A DNA stretch of 32,223 nucleotides, taken from positions 1-32,223 of the forward strand of contig CALQJI020000060.1 in NCBI GenBank assembly GCA_943330855.2, given 5' to 3'. The DNA is from Klebsiella pneumoniae (lineage in GTDB: Bacteria > Verrucomicrobiota > Verrucomicrobiia > Limisphaerales > SXTU01). The translations under genes and the position numbers were made by a program. Of the stretch, positions 16,277 to 24,041 are shown piece by piece (position 1 is the stretch's first letter; the number at the start of each line of letters is the position of its first letter). The notes below the pieces were generated by a model. It was not told the DNA's origin, searched no databases, and worked only from the letters and a program-made list of their open reading frames with translations.

Positions 16277-16438
16277 AGGTGTTAATAGTGTTGGAACTCA
16301 TTCTTGCACATACGAGCGCGGCCTTGAGGGGCCGGCTCCATCAACGGTTCGAGTGACCGACATGAGGCGTGAGCGACGCGAGCTCTCTTGGGAACGCGTG
16401 GTAACGGTTTGAGAAGGCAACGAGCGCGCCCGCTCCAT

Positions 16439-16469
16439 CTTCCTGTTTGGCTTGAGCCAAACAAGGAAG
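16439..16469. repeat. Strong hairpin upstream of the sulfatase
   Basis: CTTCC-T-GTTTGGC-TTGA-GCCAAAC-A-AGGAAG forms a stem of 7+5 bp with a single mismatch and a TTGA tetraloop. There is no T-run after it, so it is not a typical terminator. It may be a structured 5'-UTR element or part of a mobile-element end. Confidence 0.7.
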
Positions 16470-16605
16470 ACAAAAAGCAACATACAAGAAGGCGTGCGTC
16501 GTGGCGTCCGGTTTGCATTCCACCGACTGGCATTCGGAATTGGTATGTGCTGCGCCCGCAGCCAAAATCCTTTCCCCATCCCCGTCCACTCCCCACACTC
16601 CGGGC

Positions 16606-16698
16606 ATGAACGTGACCGTCCGTGGGCGCCATTACCGCACCGTCCGCTTCGAGGCGGCGAAGAACCAAGTGCTGCTCATCGAGCCACGCCTGCTGCCG
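16606..16698 (+). other. Probable 5' fragment of mtnA fused to the sulfatase
   Basis: The 31 codons encode MNVTVRGRHYRTVRFEAAKN and then QVLLIEPRLLP. This matches the opening of S-methyl-5-thioribose-1-phosphate isomerase (pattern M-x-V-x-G-K-H-Y-R-T-V...V-x-L-I-x-x-x-L-L-P), where it leads into the N-terminal domain. At codon 32 similarity stops and repeat-derived sequence begins. Recognition is from memory of the family. Confidence 0.6.
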
Positions 16699-18450
16699 CG
16701 CGCCGTTGGGATTTGGAGTTTGTTGTTTCTTTGGAGCTTGGGCTTCGGGATTTGGAGCTGCCCCGCCCACGCGGCTCCCGCGAAGCCGAACATCATTTAC
16801 ATTCTGGCGGACGACATGGGGTTCTCCGACCTCGGCTGCTACGGAAGTGAAATTGCCACGCCGAATCTGGATGCGCTCGCGGCGGGCGGGCTGCGCTTTA
16901 CGCAATTCTACAACACCGCCCGCTGCTGCCCCACGCGCGCCTCGCTGCTCACCGGGCTTTACCCGCACCAGGCGGGCGTCGGCCACATGGTGGACAGCAA
17001 GAAGGGCGGGCCGGGCTACCAGAACGAGTTGAACAGGAGCTGCATCACCATCGCGCAGGCCGTGAAGCCCGCCGGCTACCGCGCCTACGCCGTCGGCAAA
17101 TGGCACGTCACGCCCATCACGCGCGAGGACGATACGCCGCGCCACAACTGGCCGCTCCAGCGCGGCTTCGACCGCTTCTACGGCACCCTCCACGGCGCGG
17201 GCAGTTTCTGGGACCCCAGCTCGCTCGTGCGCGACAACGCCCTGCTCACCTGCGTCAGCGACCCCGAGTATCAGCCCAAGGAGCCTTACTACTACACCGA
17301 CGCCATCAGCGACCACGCGGTCCGGTTCATCCGCGAGCACGCGCAAGCCACGGCGGACAAGCCGTTCTTCCTCTACGTCGCCTACACCGCCGCGCATTGG
17401 CCGATGCACGCGCGGGAAAGCGACATTGCCAAATACAAAGGCCGCTACGACGCCGGCTACGAACCCATCCGCGCCGCGCGTTGGGCGAAGGCGAAACAGC
17501 TCGGCCTCGTGGATGCGAAGTGGGAGTTGGCGCCCGCGTCCGGCGCGTGGGACGGCGTGCGGAACAAGGCGTTCGAGGCGCGCTGCATGGAGGTGTATGC
17601 CGCGATGATTGATAGCATGGACCAAGGCATCGGGCGCATCGTCGCCGAGTTGAAGGCGCGTGGGCAGTTCGAGAACACGCTCATCTGTTACCTGCAAGAC
17701 AACGGCGGTTGCGCCGAGCCGATGGGCCGTGGCACGAACTTCAGCGCCCGCGCGGAGAAGCCTTCCCTCCCGCCGCTCGCCCCGACCGACCGGCAGCACG
17801 GCAGTGTGCCGAAGCAAACGCGCGACGGTTTCCCCGTGCGCCAAGGCTACGGCGTCATGCCCGGCCCGGCGGACACCTACATCGGCTACGGCCGCGAGTG
17901 GGCCAACGTGAGCAACACGCCATTCCGCGAATACAAGCACTGGGTCCACGAGGGCGGCATCAGCACGCCGCTGGTCGCTCACTGGCCAAAGGGAATAGCT
18001 GCGCGTGGCGAACTGCGCTCGCAACCCGGTCATCTCATTGACCTCATGGCCACCGCCGTGGACCTCGCCGGGGCGCAGTATCCTGCCGACTTGAACGGGG
18101 AGCGCATCACCGCCATGCAAGGCGTCAGCCTCCGCACCGCCTTCTCGAACCAGCCGCTCCCGCGCACCGAACCCCTCTTCTGGGAACATGAAGGCAACCG
18201 CGCCGCCCGCGCCGGTCAGTGGAAACTCGTCGCCAAGGGCCCCGGCGGGAAATGGGAACTCTACGACATGCTCGCCGACCGCACCGAGTCCCGCGACCTC
18301 GCCGCCGCCGAACCGTCGAAGCTGAAAGAACTCATCGCGAAGTGGGAAGCGTGGGCGAAGCGTGCCGAAGTCATCCCGTGGCCGCACACGCCGCAATACG
18401 GCGAAGCCGCGCAGGAGAGTCCAGCCAAGAAGGGGAAGAAGAAGCAGTGA
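16606..18450 (+). CDS. Secreted Cys-type sulfatase with chimeric N-terminus
   Basis: From ATG 16606 this is 614 residues. Sulfatase features: metal-binding Asp69-Asp70 in ILADDMGFSD, the formylglycine motif C107-C-P-T-R111 followed by ASLLTG, KWHVTP (~166), LQDNGG (~365) and a C-terminal WKLVAKGPGGKWELYDMLAD. The motif requires conversion of Cys107 by an FGE. The enzyme hydrolyses sulfate esters, likely of polysaccharides, in the periplasm or outside the cell. The first 31 residues (MNVTVRGRHYRTVRFE...LLIEPRLLP) resemble the N-terminus of MtnA. They are followed by a Trp/Leu-rich hydrophobic core (AVGIWSLLFLWSLGFGIW) and an AHA cleavage site. The true start may be internal, for example GTG at codon 22. 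The C-terminus is Lys-rich. GTGA overlap with the SGNH gene. Confidence 0.9.
   Translation: MNVTVRGRHYRTVRFEAAKNQVLLIEPRLLPRAVGIWSLLFLWSLGFGIWSCPAHAAPAKPNIIYILADDMGFSDLGCYGSEIATPNLDALAAGGLRFTQFYNTARCCPTRASLLTGLYPHQAGVGHMVDSKKGGPGYQNELNRSCITIAQAVKPAGYRAYAVGKWHVTPITREDDTPRHNWPLQRGFDRFYGTLHGAGSFWDPSSLVRDNALLTCVSDPEYQPKEPYYYTDAISDHAVRFIREHAQATADKPFFLYVAYTAAHWPMHARESDIAKYKGRYDAGYEPIRAARWAKAKQLGLVDAKWELAPASGAWDGVRNKAFEARCMEVYAAMIDSMDQGIGRIVAELKARGQFENTLICYLQDNGGCAEPMGRGTNFSARAEKPSLPPLAPTDRQHGSVPKQTRDGFPVRQGYGVMPGPADTYIGYGREWANVSNTPFREYKHWVHEGGISTPLVAHWPKGIAARGELRSQPGHLIDLMATAVDLAGAQYPADLNGERITAMQGVSLRTAFSNQPLPRTEPLFWEHEGNRAARAGQWKLVAKGPGGKWELYDMLADRTESRDLAAAEPSKLKELIAKWEAWAKRAEVIPWPHTPQYGEAAQESPAKKGKKKQ
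16705..16760 (+). repeat. Degenerate GGATTTGGAG repeat encoding the signal core
   Basis: Tandem-like words GGGATTTGGAGTTTG, TTTGGAGCTTGGG and CGGGATTTGGAGCTG follow each other. A further copy, GGGATTTGGAGCTTGGAGC, stands alone at 19127-19145 just after the SGNH gene. Here the repeat is in frame and encodes the Trp/Leu-rich hydrophobic stretch used as the sulfatase signal peptide. Confidence 0.75.
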
Positions 18451-19109
18451 GTCGACCAACCTCGTCGGCTACGATGCGAATGATGCGACGCGGACATTGG
18501 CTGCTTCTGTTGACACTGTTGCTCCTCGGCGGCTGGCTCTGGTTGCGGCCCGGCACGAGCGCGAAATTCACCAACCTCCCGCCCACGGCGAGCGGTGAGT
18601 GGGTGGCGTTCGGCGATAGCCTCACGCAAGGCTACGGCGCGAACGAGGGCGGTGATTATCCCAACCAGCTCGCCAAGTGCTTGCGGGTGAAGATTCGCAA
18701 TCTCGGCGTCTCCGGGAACACGACCGCCGATGGCCTCGCACGCCTCGAACAAGCCGTGCAGCTCCAACCGCGCGTCGTGCTCCTCTGTCTCGGCGGCAAC
18801 GACGCACTGCGCGGAGTGCCGGCGGAAACGACCTTCGCGAACCTTGGCACGATGATTGACCGTTTCCACCAAGCCGGCTCATTCGTCGTGCTGCTCGGTG
18901 TGAGAAGCGTCGGCCTGACGGACAAGAACGCAAAGGGCTTCGAGCAAGTCGCGAAGTCGAAGCGTGTGCTGCTGGTGCCGAACATCCTCGATGGCATCCT
19001 CTTCACTCCCAGCCTCATGGCCGACCAGATTCATCCGAACGATTTGGGCTACGCCAAAATCTCGGAGCGGCTGGAGGCGACGTTGGTGCCGCTGATGAAG
19101 AATTTATGA
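18447..19109 (+). CDS. SGNH/GDSL-family hydrolase
   Basis: The 220-residue protein starts at GTG 18447, overlapping the sulfatase stop as GTGA; an ATG at 18474 is the alternative. A purine-rich AAGGGGAAGAAG lies upstream of the GTG. There is an N-terminal membrane anchor or signal peptide (HWLLLLTLLLLGGWLWL). The SGNH blocks are clear: VAFGDSLTQGYG (Ser nucleophile), NLGVSGNTTADGLARL (Gly), LCLGGNDALRG (Asn) and DQIHPNDLGY (Asp/His). It is closest to TesA-like lysophospholipase/arylesterases. It acts on ester bonds, probably in the periplasm. Coexpression with the sulfatase suggests deacetylation or esterase action on the same sulfated substrate, which is inference. Confidence 0.9.
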   Translation: MSRPTSSATMRMMRRGHWLLLLTLLLLGGWLWLRPGTSAKFTNLPPTASGEWVAFGDSLTQGYGANEGGDYPNQLAKCLRVKIRNLGVSGNTTADGLARLEQAVQLQPRVVLLCLGGNDALRGVPAETTFANLGTMIDRFHQAGSFVVLLGVRSVGLTDKNAKGFEQVAKSKRVLLVPNILDGILFTPSLMADQIHPNDLGYAKISERLEATLVPLMKNL

Positions 19110-19126
19110 AACGGAGCGGTGCCGGG

Positions 19127-19145
19127 GGGATTTGGAGCTTGGAGC
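19127..19145 (+). repeat. Single copy of the GGGATTTGGAGCTTGG repeat
   Basis: GGGATTTGGAGCTTGGAGC lies between the SGNH hydrolase stop and the next gene. It is nearly identical to the words inside the sulfatase signal-peptide region at 16705-16760. Confidence 0.7.
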
Positions 19146-19182
19146 GTTGCGGCGTGACGAGTAAGAAGAAGGCAGCTTGCTC

Positions 19183-19665
19183 ATGAATTTATCCGACTCC
19201 CAAAAACAACAAGTCTCCGCTTGGCTCGAACAGGGCCTCAAGGTGGCCGACGTGCAGAAGAAGATGGCCGCCGAACTCGGCGTGACCATGACTTACATGG
19301 AGGTGCGCTTCCTGCTCGATGACTTGCGACTCAATCCCAAGGACCCGGAGCCGCCCAAGCAGCCCGGGCCCGAATCGCCCATCGCGCCGCTGACCGCCAG
19401 CGGTCCTAGCCCTCTTCCGGCCTCGCCTGTGACGGGCGAGCCAGTGGTCGGAGGGCTGAAGCTCACGGTGGACACGCTCGCGCGACCCGGCACGGTGGTG
19501 AGTGGCAAGGTGACGTTCAGCGACGGACAGACGGCGGATTGGTATCTGGACCAGATGGGCCGGATGGGTGTCGTGCCCGGACAGCCGGGCTACAAACCGT
19601 CGCAGCCAGACGTGATGCAGTTCCAAGAGTTGTTGCAGATCGAACTGCAGCGGTTGGGTTTCTGA
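19183..19665 (+). CDS. Unknown protein with helical N-terminus and beta C-terminus
   Basis: I do not recognise a named family. The 160-residue protein starts at ATG 19183 (MNLSDSQKQQVSAWLEQGLK), with a purine-rich AAGAAGAAGG at about the right distance; a TTG at 19177 is less likely. The N-terminal ~45 residues (QKQQVSAWLEQGLKVADVQK then VTMTYMEVRFLLDDL) look like a helix-turn-helix-like bundle. A Pro-rich linker (PEPPKQPGPESPIAP) follows. The C-terminal ~80 residues are a beta-type domain (GLKLTVDTLARPGTVVSGKVTFSDGQTADWYLDQMGR) with a final helix. There is no signal peptide. Possibly a small regulator; nothing in context confirms it. Confidence 0.75.
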   Translation: MNLSDSQKQQVSAWLEQGLKVADVQKKMAAELGVTMTYMEVRFLLDDLRLNPKDPEPPKQPGPESPIAPLTASGPSPLPASPVTGEPVVGGLKLTVDTLARPGTVVSGKVTFSDGQTADWYLDQMGRMGVVPGQPGYKPSQPDVMQFQELLQIELQRLGF

Positions 19666-20038
19666 GTGGCGGGGAAGCCCCCGAGGTAAGCAGGCGGATT
19701 CGTTGGCGGCCTAACTGACGCGAGTGAGGATTGCAGTCTTTGGGCCCAATTCACCGTTGACGCGAATCGGGGAACCGTTACAACGAGCGCTCGCTTGCGG
19801 GCGGCGGATCCATCAGCGCGGCCGGGTTCGCTAATCACGGGCATAATTGAAACCGAAATCAGTGTGGATGGCGGTCGCGGGGCTTGCAGTCGCGGGGCGG
19901 CTGAATTAAACCAACTGCGGCCGTGACCAGTTCTGGGTCCGGTTTAACCTGAGTAGTTGTGTGCGAAGCAAAATTGAGTCGGAAGTGATGTGAAATAATT
20001 CACAAGTTGGCCGCACTTCTGACGATAACAATCTCACC
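19666..20038. other. Promoter region of the ACIII operon
   Basis: A 373-bp gap with no gene. It becomes AT-richer toward actA (from ~19935), consistent with the promoter and leader of the 11.5-kb respiratory operon. Two weak sigma70-like pairs are visible: TTGACG-16-TACAAC at 19757-19784, and TTGAGT-16-TAATTC beginning near 19975. No strong operator palindrome is seen. Confidence 0.6.
19757..19784 (+). promoter_or_regulatory. Possible sigma70-like promoter
   Basis: TTGACG (19757-19762), 16-bp spacer, TACAAC (19779-19784). This is a reasonable -35/-10 match in otherwise GC-rich DNA, 255 nt ahead of actA. The evidence is the motif only; the alternative pair near 19975 is closer to the gene but weaker. 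Confidence 0.25.
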
Positions 20039-20689
20039 ATGTCAGACATTTTTCCGAAATGGACGAACAAGCTGCCCGCGATGGTGATCGTGGGCGGGAT
20101 GATCGTCGGTGGCGTGGTCACGGCGGGCCTCACCTACTACATGACGCCCAAGTATGCGCGCGTGGGTTACACGCCGGTGCAGCCGGTGGCCTTCAGCCAT
20201 GCGATTCACGCGGACCAACTCGGGCTGGATTGCCGCTACTGTCACAACGGCGTGGAGAAGTCCTGGTATTCCAACGTCCCGGCGGCTAGCACCTGCATGA
20301 ACTGCCACAATCAGGTGCTCAAGGATGACCCCAAGCTCGCGCTCGTCCGCGAGTCCGCCGCGACCGGCAAGCCTGTTCCCTGGGTGCAAATCCACAAGAC
20401 GCCCGACTTCGTTTACTTCAACCACGCCGTCCACGTGAACCGCGGCGTCTCCTGCGTGCATTGCCACGGCCCGGTGAACAAGATGGATGAGGTGCGCCAC
20501 AGCAAATCGCTGGGCATGGCTTTCTGCCTCGAATGCCACCGTGACCCGGCGGCCAAGATTCGTCCCAACGACCAGGTCTTTAACCTCGACTGGCAGGCCC
20601 CCGAGGGCTTTGCCAAGAGCGGGGGCGCGAAGCTGGTCAAGGATTGGAACGTGCATCCCGGCGAGAGCTGCTCCGTCTGTCACCGATGA
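20039..20689 (+). CDS. actA: ACIII subunit ActA, pentahaem cytochrome c
   Basis: The 216-residue protein has one N-terminal membrane anchor (AMVIVGGMIVGGVVTAGLTYY, ~14-34) and five CxxCH motifs: CRYCH (65), CMNCH (86), CVHCH (139), CLECH (163) and CSVCH (211-215), the last one residue from the C-terminus. FSHAIHADQLGLDCRYCH and VYFNHAVHVNRGVSCVHCH supply the distal His ligands, as in other ActA proteins. In alternative complex III, ActA collects electrons from the Fe-S subunit and passes them toward ActE and soluble acceptors. First gene of the operon; its stop overlaps the actB start (ATGA). Confidence 0.95.
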   Translation: MSDIFPKWTNKLPAMVIVGGMIVGGVVTAGLTYYMTPKYARVGYTPVQPVAFSHAIHADQLGLDCRYCHNGVEKSWYSNVPAASTCMNCHNQVLKDDPKLALVRESAATGKPVPWVQIHKTPDFVYFNHAVHVNRGVSCVHCHGPVNKMDEVRHSKSLGMAFCLECHRDPAAKIRPNDQVFNLDWQAPEGFAKSGGAKLVKDWNVHPGESCSVCHR

Positions 20690-23600
20690 AATTCATCCCT
20701 CCAGTCTGTCCCGAGCCGGAAACCGGCCCACAATACTTCCGCAGCCCCGAGGCGATGGCGAATTCCGCCCAGCTTCAGGAATGGGCCGAGCGTGAATTCC
20801 CCGCCGGGGCCAGCGAGTTGACCGCTGCCGAGTCACGCCGCGACTTCATGAAGCTGATGTCCGCGTCGTTCATGCTGGCAGGCTTCGGCCTCACCGGCTG
20901 CCGCCGTCCGACGGAGCACATTTATCCCTTCGGCAAGCAGCCCGAAGGCTACATCCACGGCATCGCGCAGCACTTCGCGACCGCGATGCCCACGCGCACG
21001 GGCGCGATTCCGCTGCTCGCGAAATCCAGCGATGGCCGGCCGACGAAGGTCGAGCCGAACCCGCTGCATCCTGACCAAGCGGGCACGGACCAGTTCGCGC
21101 AGGCTTCCGTCCTCGGTCTCTACGACCCGGACCGCGCGCAGCATTTCAAGAAGGACGGCAAAATCGCCAAGCGCGAGGACGTGCTCGACGCGCTCGCACA
21201 AATCTCCAAGAGCGCCGCGGCCAACGGCGGTCGCGGCCTCGCCATCATCGCGGAGAGCAACAGTTCGCCGACGCGTGCGCGGCTGCAAGCGGCCATCGCT
21301 GCGAAGTTCCCGAACGCGGTTTGGGCCAACTACGACGCGGTGGATTCCACCATCCACACGCAGGCCGCGAGCCTCGTGACGGGCAAGCAGGTCACGCCCT
21401 ACTTCAAGTTCGCGGCGGCGAAGCGCGTCCTCTCGCTCGACTGTGATTTCCTCGGCGGCGAGGACGAGATGTATCGCTACACGCGCGACTTCGCGAAGGG
21501 CCGCAAGATTTCCAAGCCCGACGCCGCGCAAGGTTTCGAGCTCATCAGCCGCCTCTACACGGTCGAGTCCCTGATGACGCTCACCGGCTTCAGTGCCGAC
21601 CATCGCATGCGCGTGGCTCCGAGCCAAGTCGCGGCAGTCGCGGCGCAACTCGCGGCGGAAGTGCTGAAGCAGGCCGGTCGTTCGACCGCGCTGAACACCG
21701 CAGCCCTCGCGGCGGGTGTGAAGACGGATGCGACTTTGACAAAATGGGTTGTTGAGTGTTCGAAAGACCTCGTGGCGCACAAAGGCGCGGCCCTCGTAGT
21801 CGCTGGCCTGGGCCAACCGCTCGCCATCCATGCGCTCGCGCACGCGATGAACGAAGTGCTCGGTGCGTTCGGCAAGACGATTGAACTGCACGACGCTCCG
21901 AAATCGGCGGCGAGTCTCGCTGCTGCTGTCGGTGCGGAAACCGTCGTCGTCCTCGGGGCGAACCCGGCCTACACCGCTTCCGAGACGTGGAGCCAAATTA
22001 CCAAGTCCGCCAAGACAGTCATCCACCTCGGCTCCCACGAGGACGAGACGGGCAAGGGCGCGACGTGGCACCTGCCCGCTGCGCACTACCTCGAATCTTG
22101 GGGCGACGCCCGCACCAGCGACGGCACAGTTGTCGCCATCCAGCCGCTCATCGCGCCGCTCTTCGCCGGTCTGACCGAAGCTGAGGTGCTCGGCCACCTG
22201 CTCGGCAACCCCACCGCGAACTCCTACACCCTGACCCGCGAGACCTTCGCCAGTCTCACCGGGGGCGCACTCGACGAGGAGAAGTGGAAGAAGTTCCTGC
22301 ACGACGGTTTGCTCGAAGGCTCGAAGGCGAACGCGGTTTCCGGTTCGTTCAACTGGACGGCGGTCTCGACCGCACTCGGCCTCGCCGCTGCGTCTCCCGC
22401 TCCTTCCAAGGACAAACTCGAAGTCGTCTTCCACCGCGACGCGAGCGTGGACGACGGTCGTTACACGAACAACGGCTGGCTGCAGGAGCTGCCCGACCCG
22501 ATTACCAAGCTCGTCTGGGACAACGCGGTGCTCATCAGCCGCGAGACGGCGACGCAGCTCGGTTTGAAGAACGGCGACGTGATTGCCATCTCGGCGAACG
22601 GTCGCACGGTCGAGGGCGGCATCTGGATTCAGCCCGGTTTGGCGGACTTCACGCTGGGCTTGGCGCTGGGCTATGGCCGCAAGTGGGGCCGCATCGCCAG
22701 CTTTGAGGACAAGAGCGTGGGCTTCAACGCCTACCCGCTGCGCGCGGGCACGGCTGGCTTCATCATCGGCGCGTCGGCGAAGGCCACGGGCCGCACGCAT
22801 CCGTTCATCTGCACGCAGGACCACTGGACGCTCCACGGCCGACCGGTCGTGCGCGAGGCGAACGTGGACCAGTTCCTGAAGAAGCCCGACTTCGCGAAGC
22901 ACATGGACCTCGACGGTCACACCGAGTTCCTCGCGAAGAACCCGGACGGGTCCATCAAGAACATTTACGAGCATCCCTACAAGACCCACCCCGAGCTGGC
23001 CAGCAAGTCGCACCAGTGGGGCATGGTGGTGGACCTCAACGCCTGCACCGGCTGCTCCGCTTGCGTCATCGCCTGCCAGAGCGAGAACAACATCCCCATC
23101 GTCGGCAAGGACCAGGTGGCCAAGGGCCGCGAGATGCACTGGATGCGCATTGACCGCTATTACGCGGCGGACCCGAAGAAGAAGGAAACGGGTTCAATCC
23201 TAGCCGCCTTCAAGAGCAACGTCACCGGCAGCCAAGGCAACCCCGACACCGTCAACCTCGTAGAACGCGATGACTTGCAGGCGACGAAGCGGTGGATTGA
23301 CGACCCGCAGGTCGTGACCCAGCCGATGATGTGTCAGCACTGCGAGAACGCGCCGTGCGAGAGCGTTTGCCCGGTCAATGCCACGGCCCACGACGACGAA
23401 GGCCTGAACGTGATGGCCTACAACCGCTGCGTCGGCACGCGGTATTGCGCCAACAACTGCGCGTGGAAGGTGCGCCGGTTCAACTTCTTCGATTACAACA
23501 AGCGCCCCATTGGCGGCGGTAAGATGGCGGACAGCTTCTTCAAGCTAGACGTTGCCCTCTACAAAGGCCCGCTCGCCAGCCGCCCTGGCGACGAGGTGGA

Positions 23601-24039
23601 CATCATCTCGATGGCCCGCAACCCGGACGTAACCGTCCGCATGCGCGGTGTCATGGAGAAGTGCACGTTCTGCCAGCAGCGCATCGAGGGCGCGAAGATT
23701 TCGCAGAAGGTCAAGGCCGGTGCGAGCAACGACGTGGTGGTGAAGGAAGGCGCGATTCAAACCGCCTGCCAGCAAGCCTGCCCCGCCGGTGCCATCACCT
23801 TCGGCAACATTCTCGACCCGAACAGCGCCGTCTCGAAGCTCAAGAAGCAGGACCGCAACTACTCGGTCCTCGGCTTCCTCGACAACAAGCCCCGCACGAC
23901 CTACCTCGCGCGCATCCGCAATCTGAACCTCGCCATGCCCGACGCCAAGATTTGGACCGTCGAGGAATACCGCAGCATCTCGGACCCGCACTTCATGCCG
24001 GAGCCAAAGGCTGACGGAGCCGCGAAAGGGGCCAAGTAA
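20686..24039 (+). CDS. actB: ACIII subunit ActB, MoCo-like/Fe-S fusion
   Basis: From the ATGA-coupled start this is 1117 residues. A Tat motif SRRDFMK (50-56) followed by the lipobox LTGC (Cys72) marks a Tat-exported lipoprotein. Residues ~80-760 form the molybdopterin-oxidoreductase-like domain (complex iron-sulfur molybdoenzyme fold), which lacks a bound Mo cofactor in studied ACIII. The C-terminal ~340 residues are a four-cluster ferredoxin domain: CTGCSACVIAC (from Cys787), CQHCENAPCESVCP (883), CVGTRYCANNC (916), CTFC (993) and CQQACPAG (1028). This part carries electrons from quinol oxidation to ActA. Fused B1/B2 is the usual ACIII arrangement. A start at 20644 is open but would overlap actA. 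Confidence 0.96.
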   Translation: MKFIPPVCPEPETGPQYFRSPEAMANSAQLQEWAEREFPAGASELTAAESRRDFMKLMSASFMLAGFGLTGCRRPTEHIYPFGKQPEGYIHGIAQHFATAMPTRTGAIPLLAKSSDGRPTKVEPNPLHPDQAGTDQFAQASVLGLYDPDRAQHFKKDGKIAKREDVLDALAQISKSAAANGGRGLAIIAESNSSPTRARLQAAIAAKFPNAVWANYDAVDSTIHTQAASLVTGKQVTPYFKFAAAKRVLSLDCDFLGGEDEMYRYTRDFAKGRKISKPDAAQGFELISRLYTVESLMTLTGFSADHRMRVAPSQVAAVAAQLAAEVLKQAGRSTALNTAALAAGVKTDATLTKWVVECSKDLVAHKGAALVVAGLGQPLAIHALAHAMNEVLGAFGKTIELHDAPKSAASLAAAVGAETVVVLGANPAYTASETWSQITKSAKTVIHLGSHEDETGKGATWHLPAAHYLESWGDARTSDGTVVAIQPLIAPLFAGLTEAEVLGHLLGNPTANSYTLTRETFASLTGGALDEEKWKKFLHDGLLEGSKANAVSGSFNWTAVSTALGLAAASPAPSKDKLEVVFHRDASVDDGRYTNNGWLQELPDPITKLVWDNAVLISRETATQLGLKNGDVIAISANGRTVEGGIWIQPGLADFTLGLALGYGRKWGRIASFEDKSVGFNAYPLRAGTAGFIIGASAKATGRTHPFICTQDHWTLHGRPVVREANVDQFLKKPDFAKHMDLDGHTEFLAKNPDGSIKNIYEHPYKTHPELASKSHQWGMVVDLNACTGCSACVIACQSENNIPIVGKDQVAKGREMHWMRIDRYYAADPKKKETGSILAAFKSNVTGSQGNPDTVNLVERDDLQATKRWIDDPQVVTQPMMCQHCENAPCESVCPVNATAHDDEGLNVMAYNRCVGTRYCANNCAWKVRRFNFFDYNKRPIGGGKMADSFFKLDVALYKGPLASRPGDEVDIISMARNPDVTVRMRGVMEKCTFCQQRIEGAKISQKVKAGASNDVVVKEGAIQTACQQACPAGAITFGNILDPNSAVSKLKKQDRNYSVLGFLDNKPRTTYLARIRNLNLAMPDAKIWTVEEYRSISDPHFMPEPKADGAAKGAK

Positions 24040-24041
24040 CC

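Larger units (their letters stand above)
15796..16605. other. Long intergenic region with IS110 debris and a hairpin
   Basis: About 800 bp between the DUF1592 stop and the sulfatase start. It contains a minus-strand IS110 transposase fragment (15970-16276), a strong hairpin (16439-16469) and no intact gene. No clear terminator follows the DUF1592 stop. The sulfatase frame stays open upstream to a GTG at 16501, but that stretch has no protein-like character. Confidence 0.6.

Noticed and set aside
16439..16469. Hairpin as terminator for the DUF1592 operon
   Set aside because: No T-run on either side and 640 bp from the stop codon.
20686..22960. ActB N-terminal domain as an active molybdoenzyme
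   Set aside because: The domain belongs to the ActB part of alternative complex III, which in studied complexes carries no Mo cofactor; no Mo-ligand motif was identified and no molybdopterin genes are nearby.
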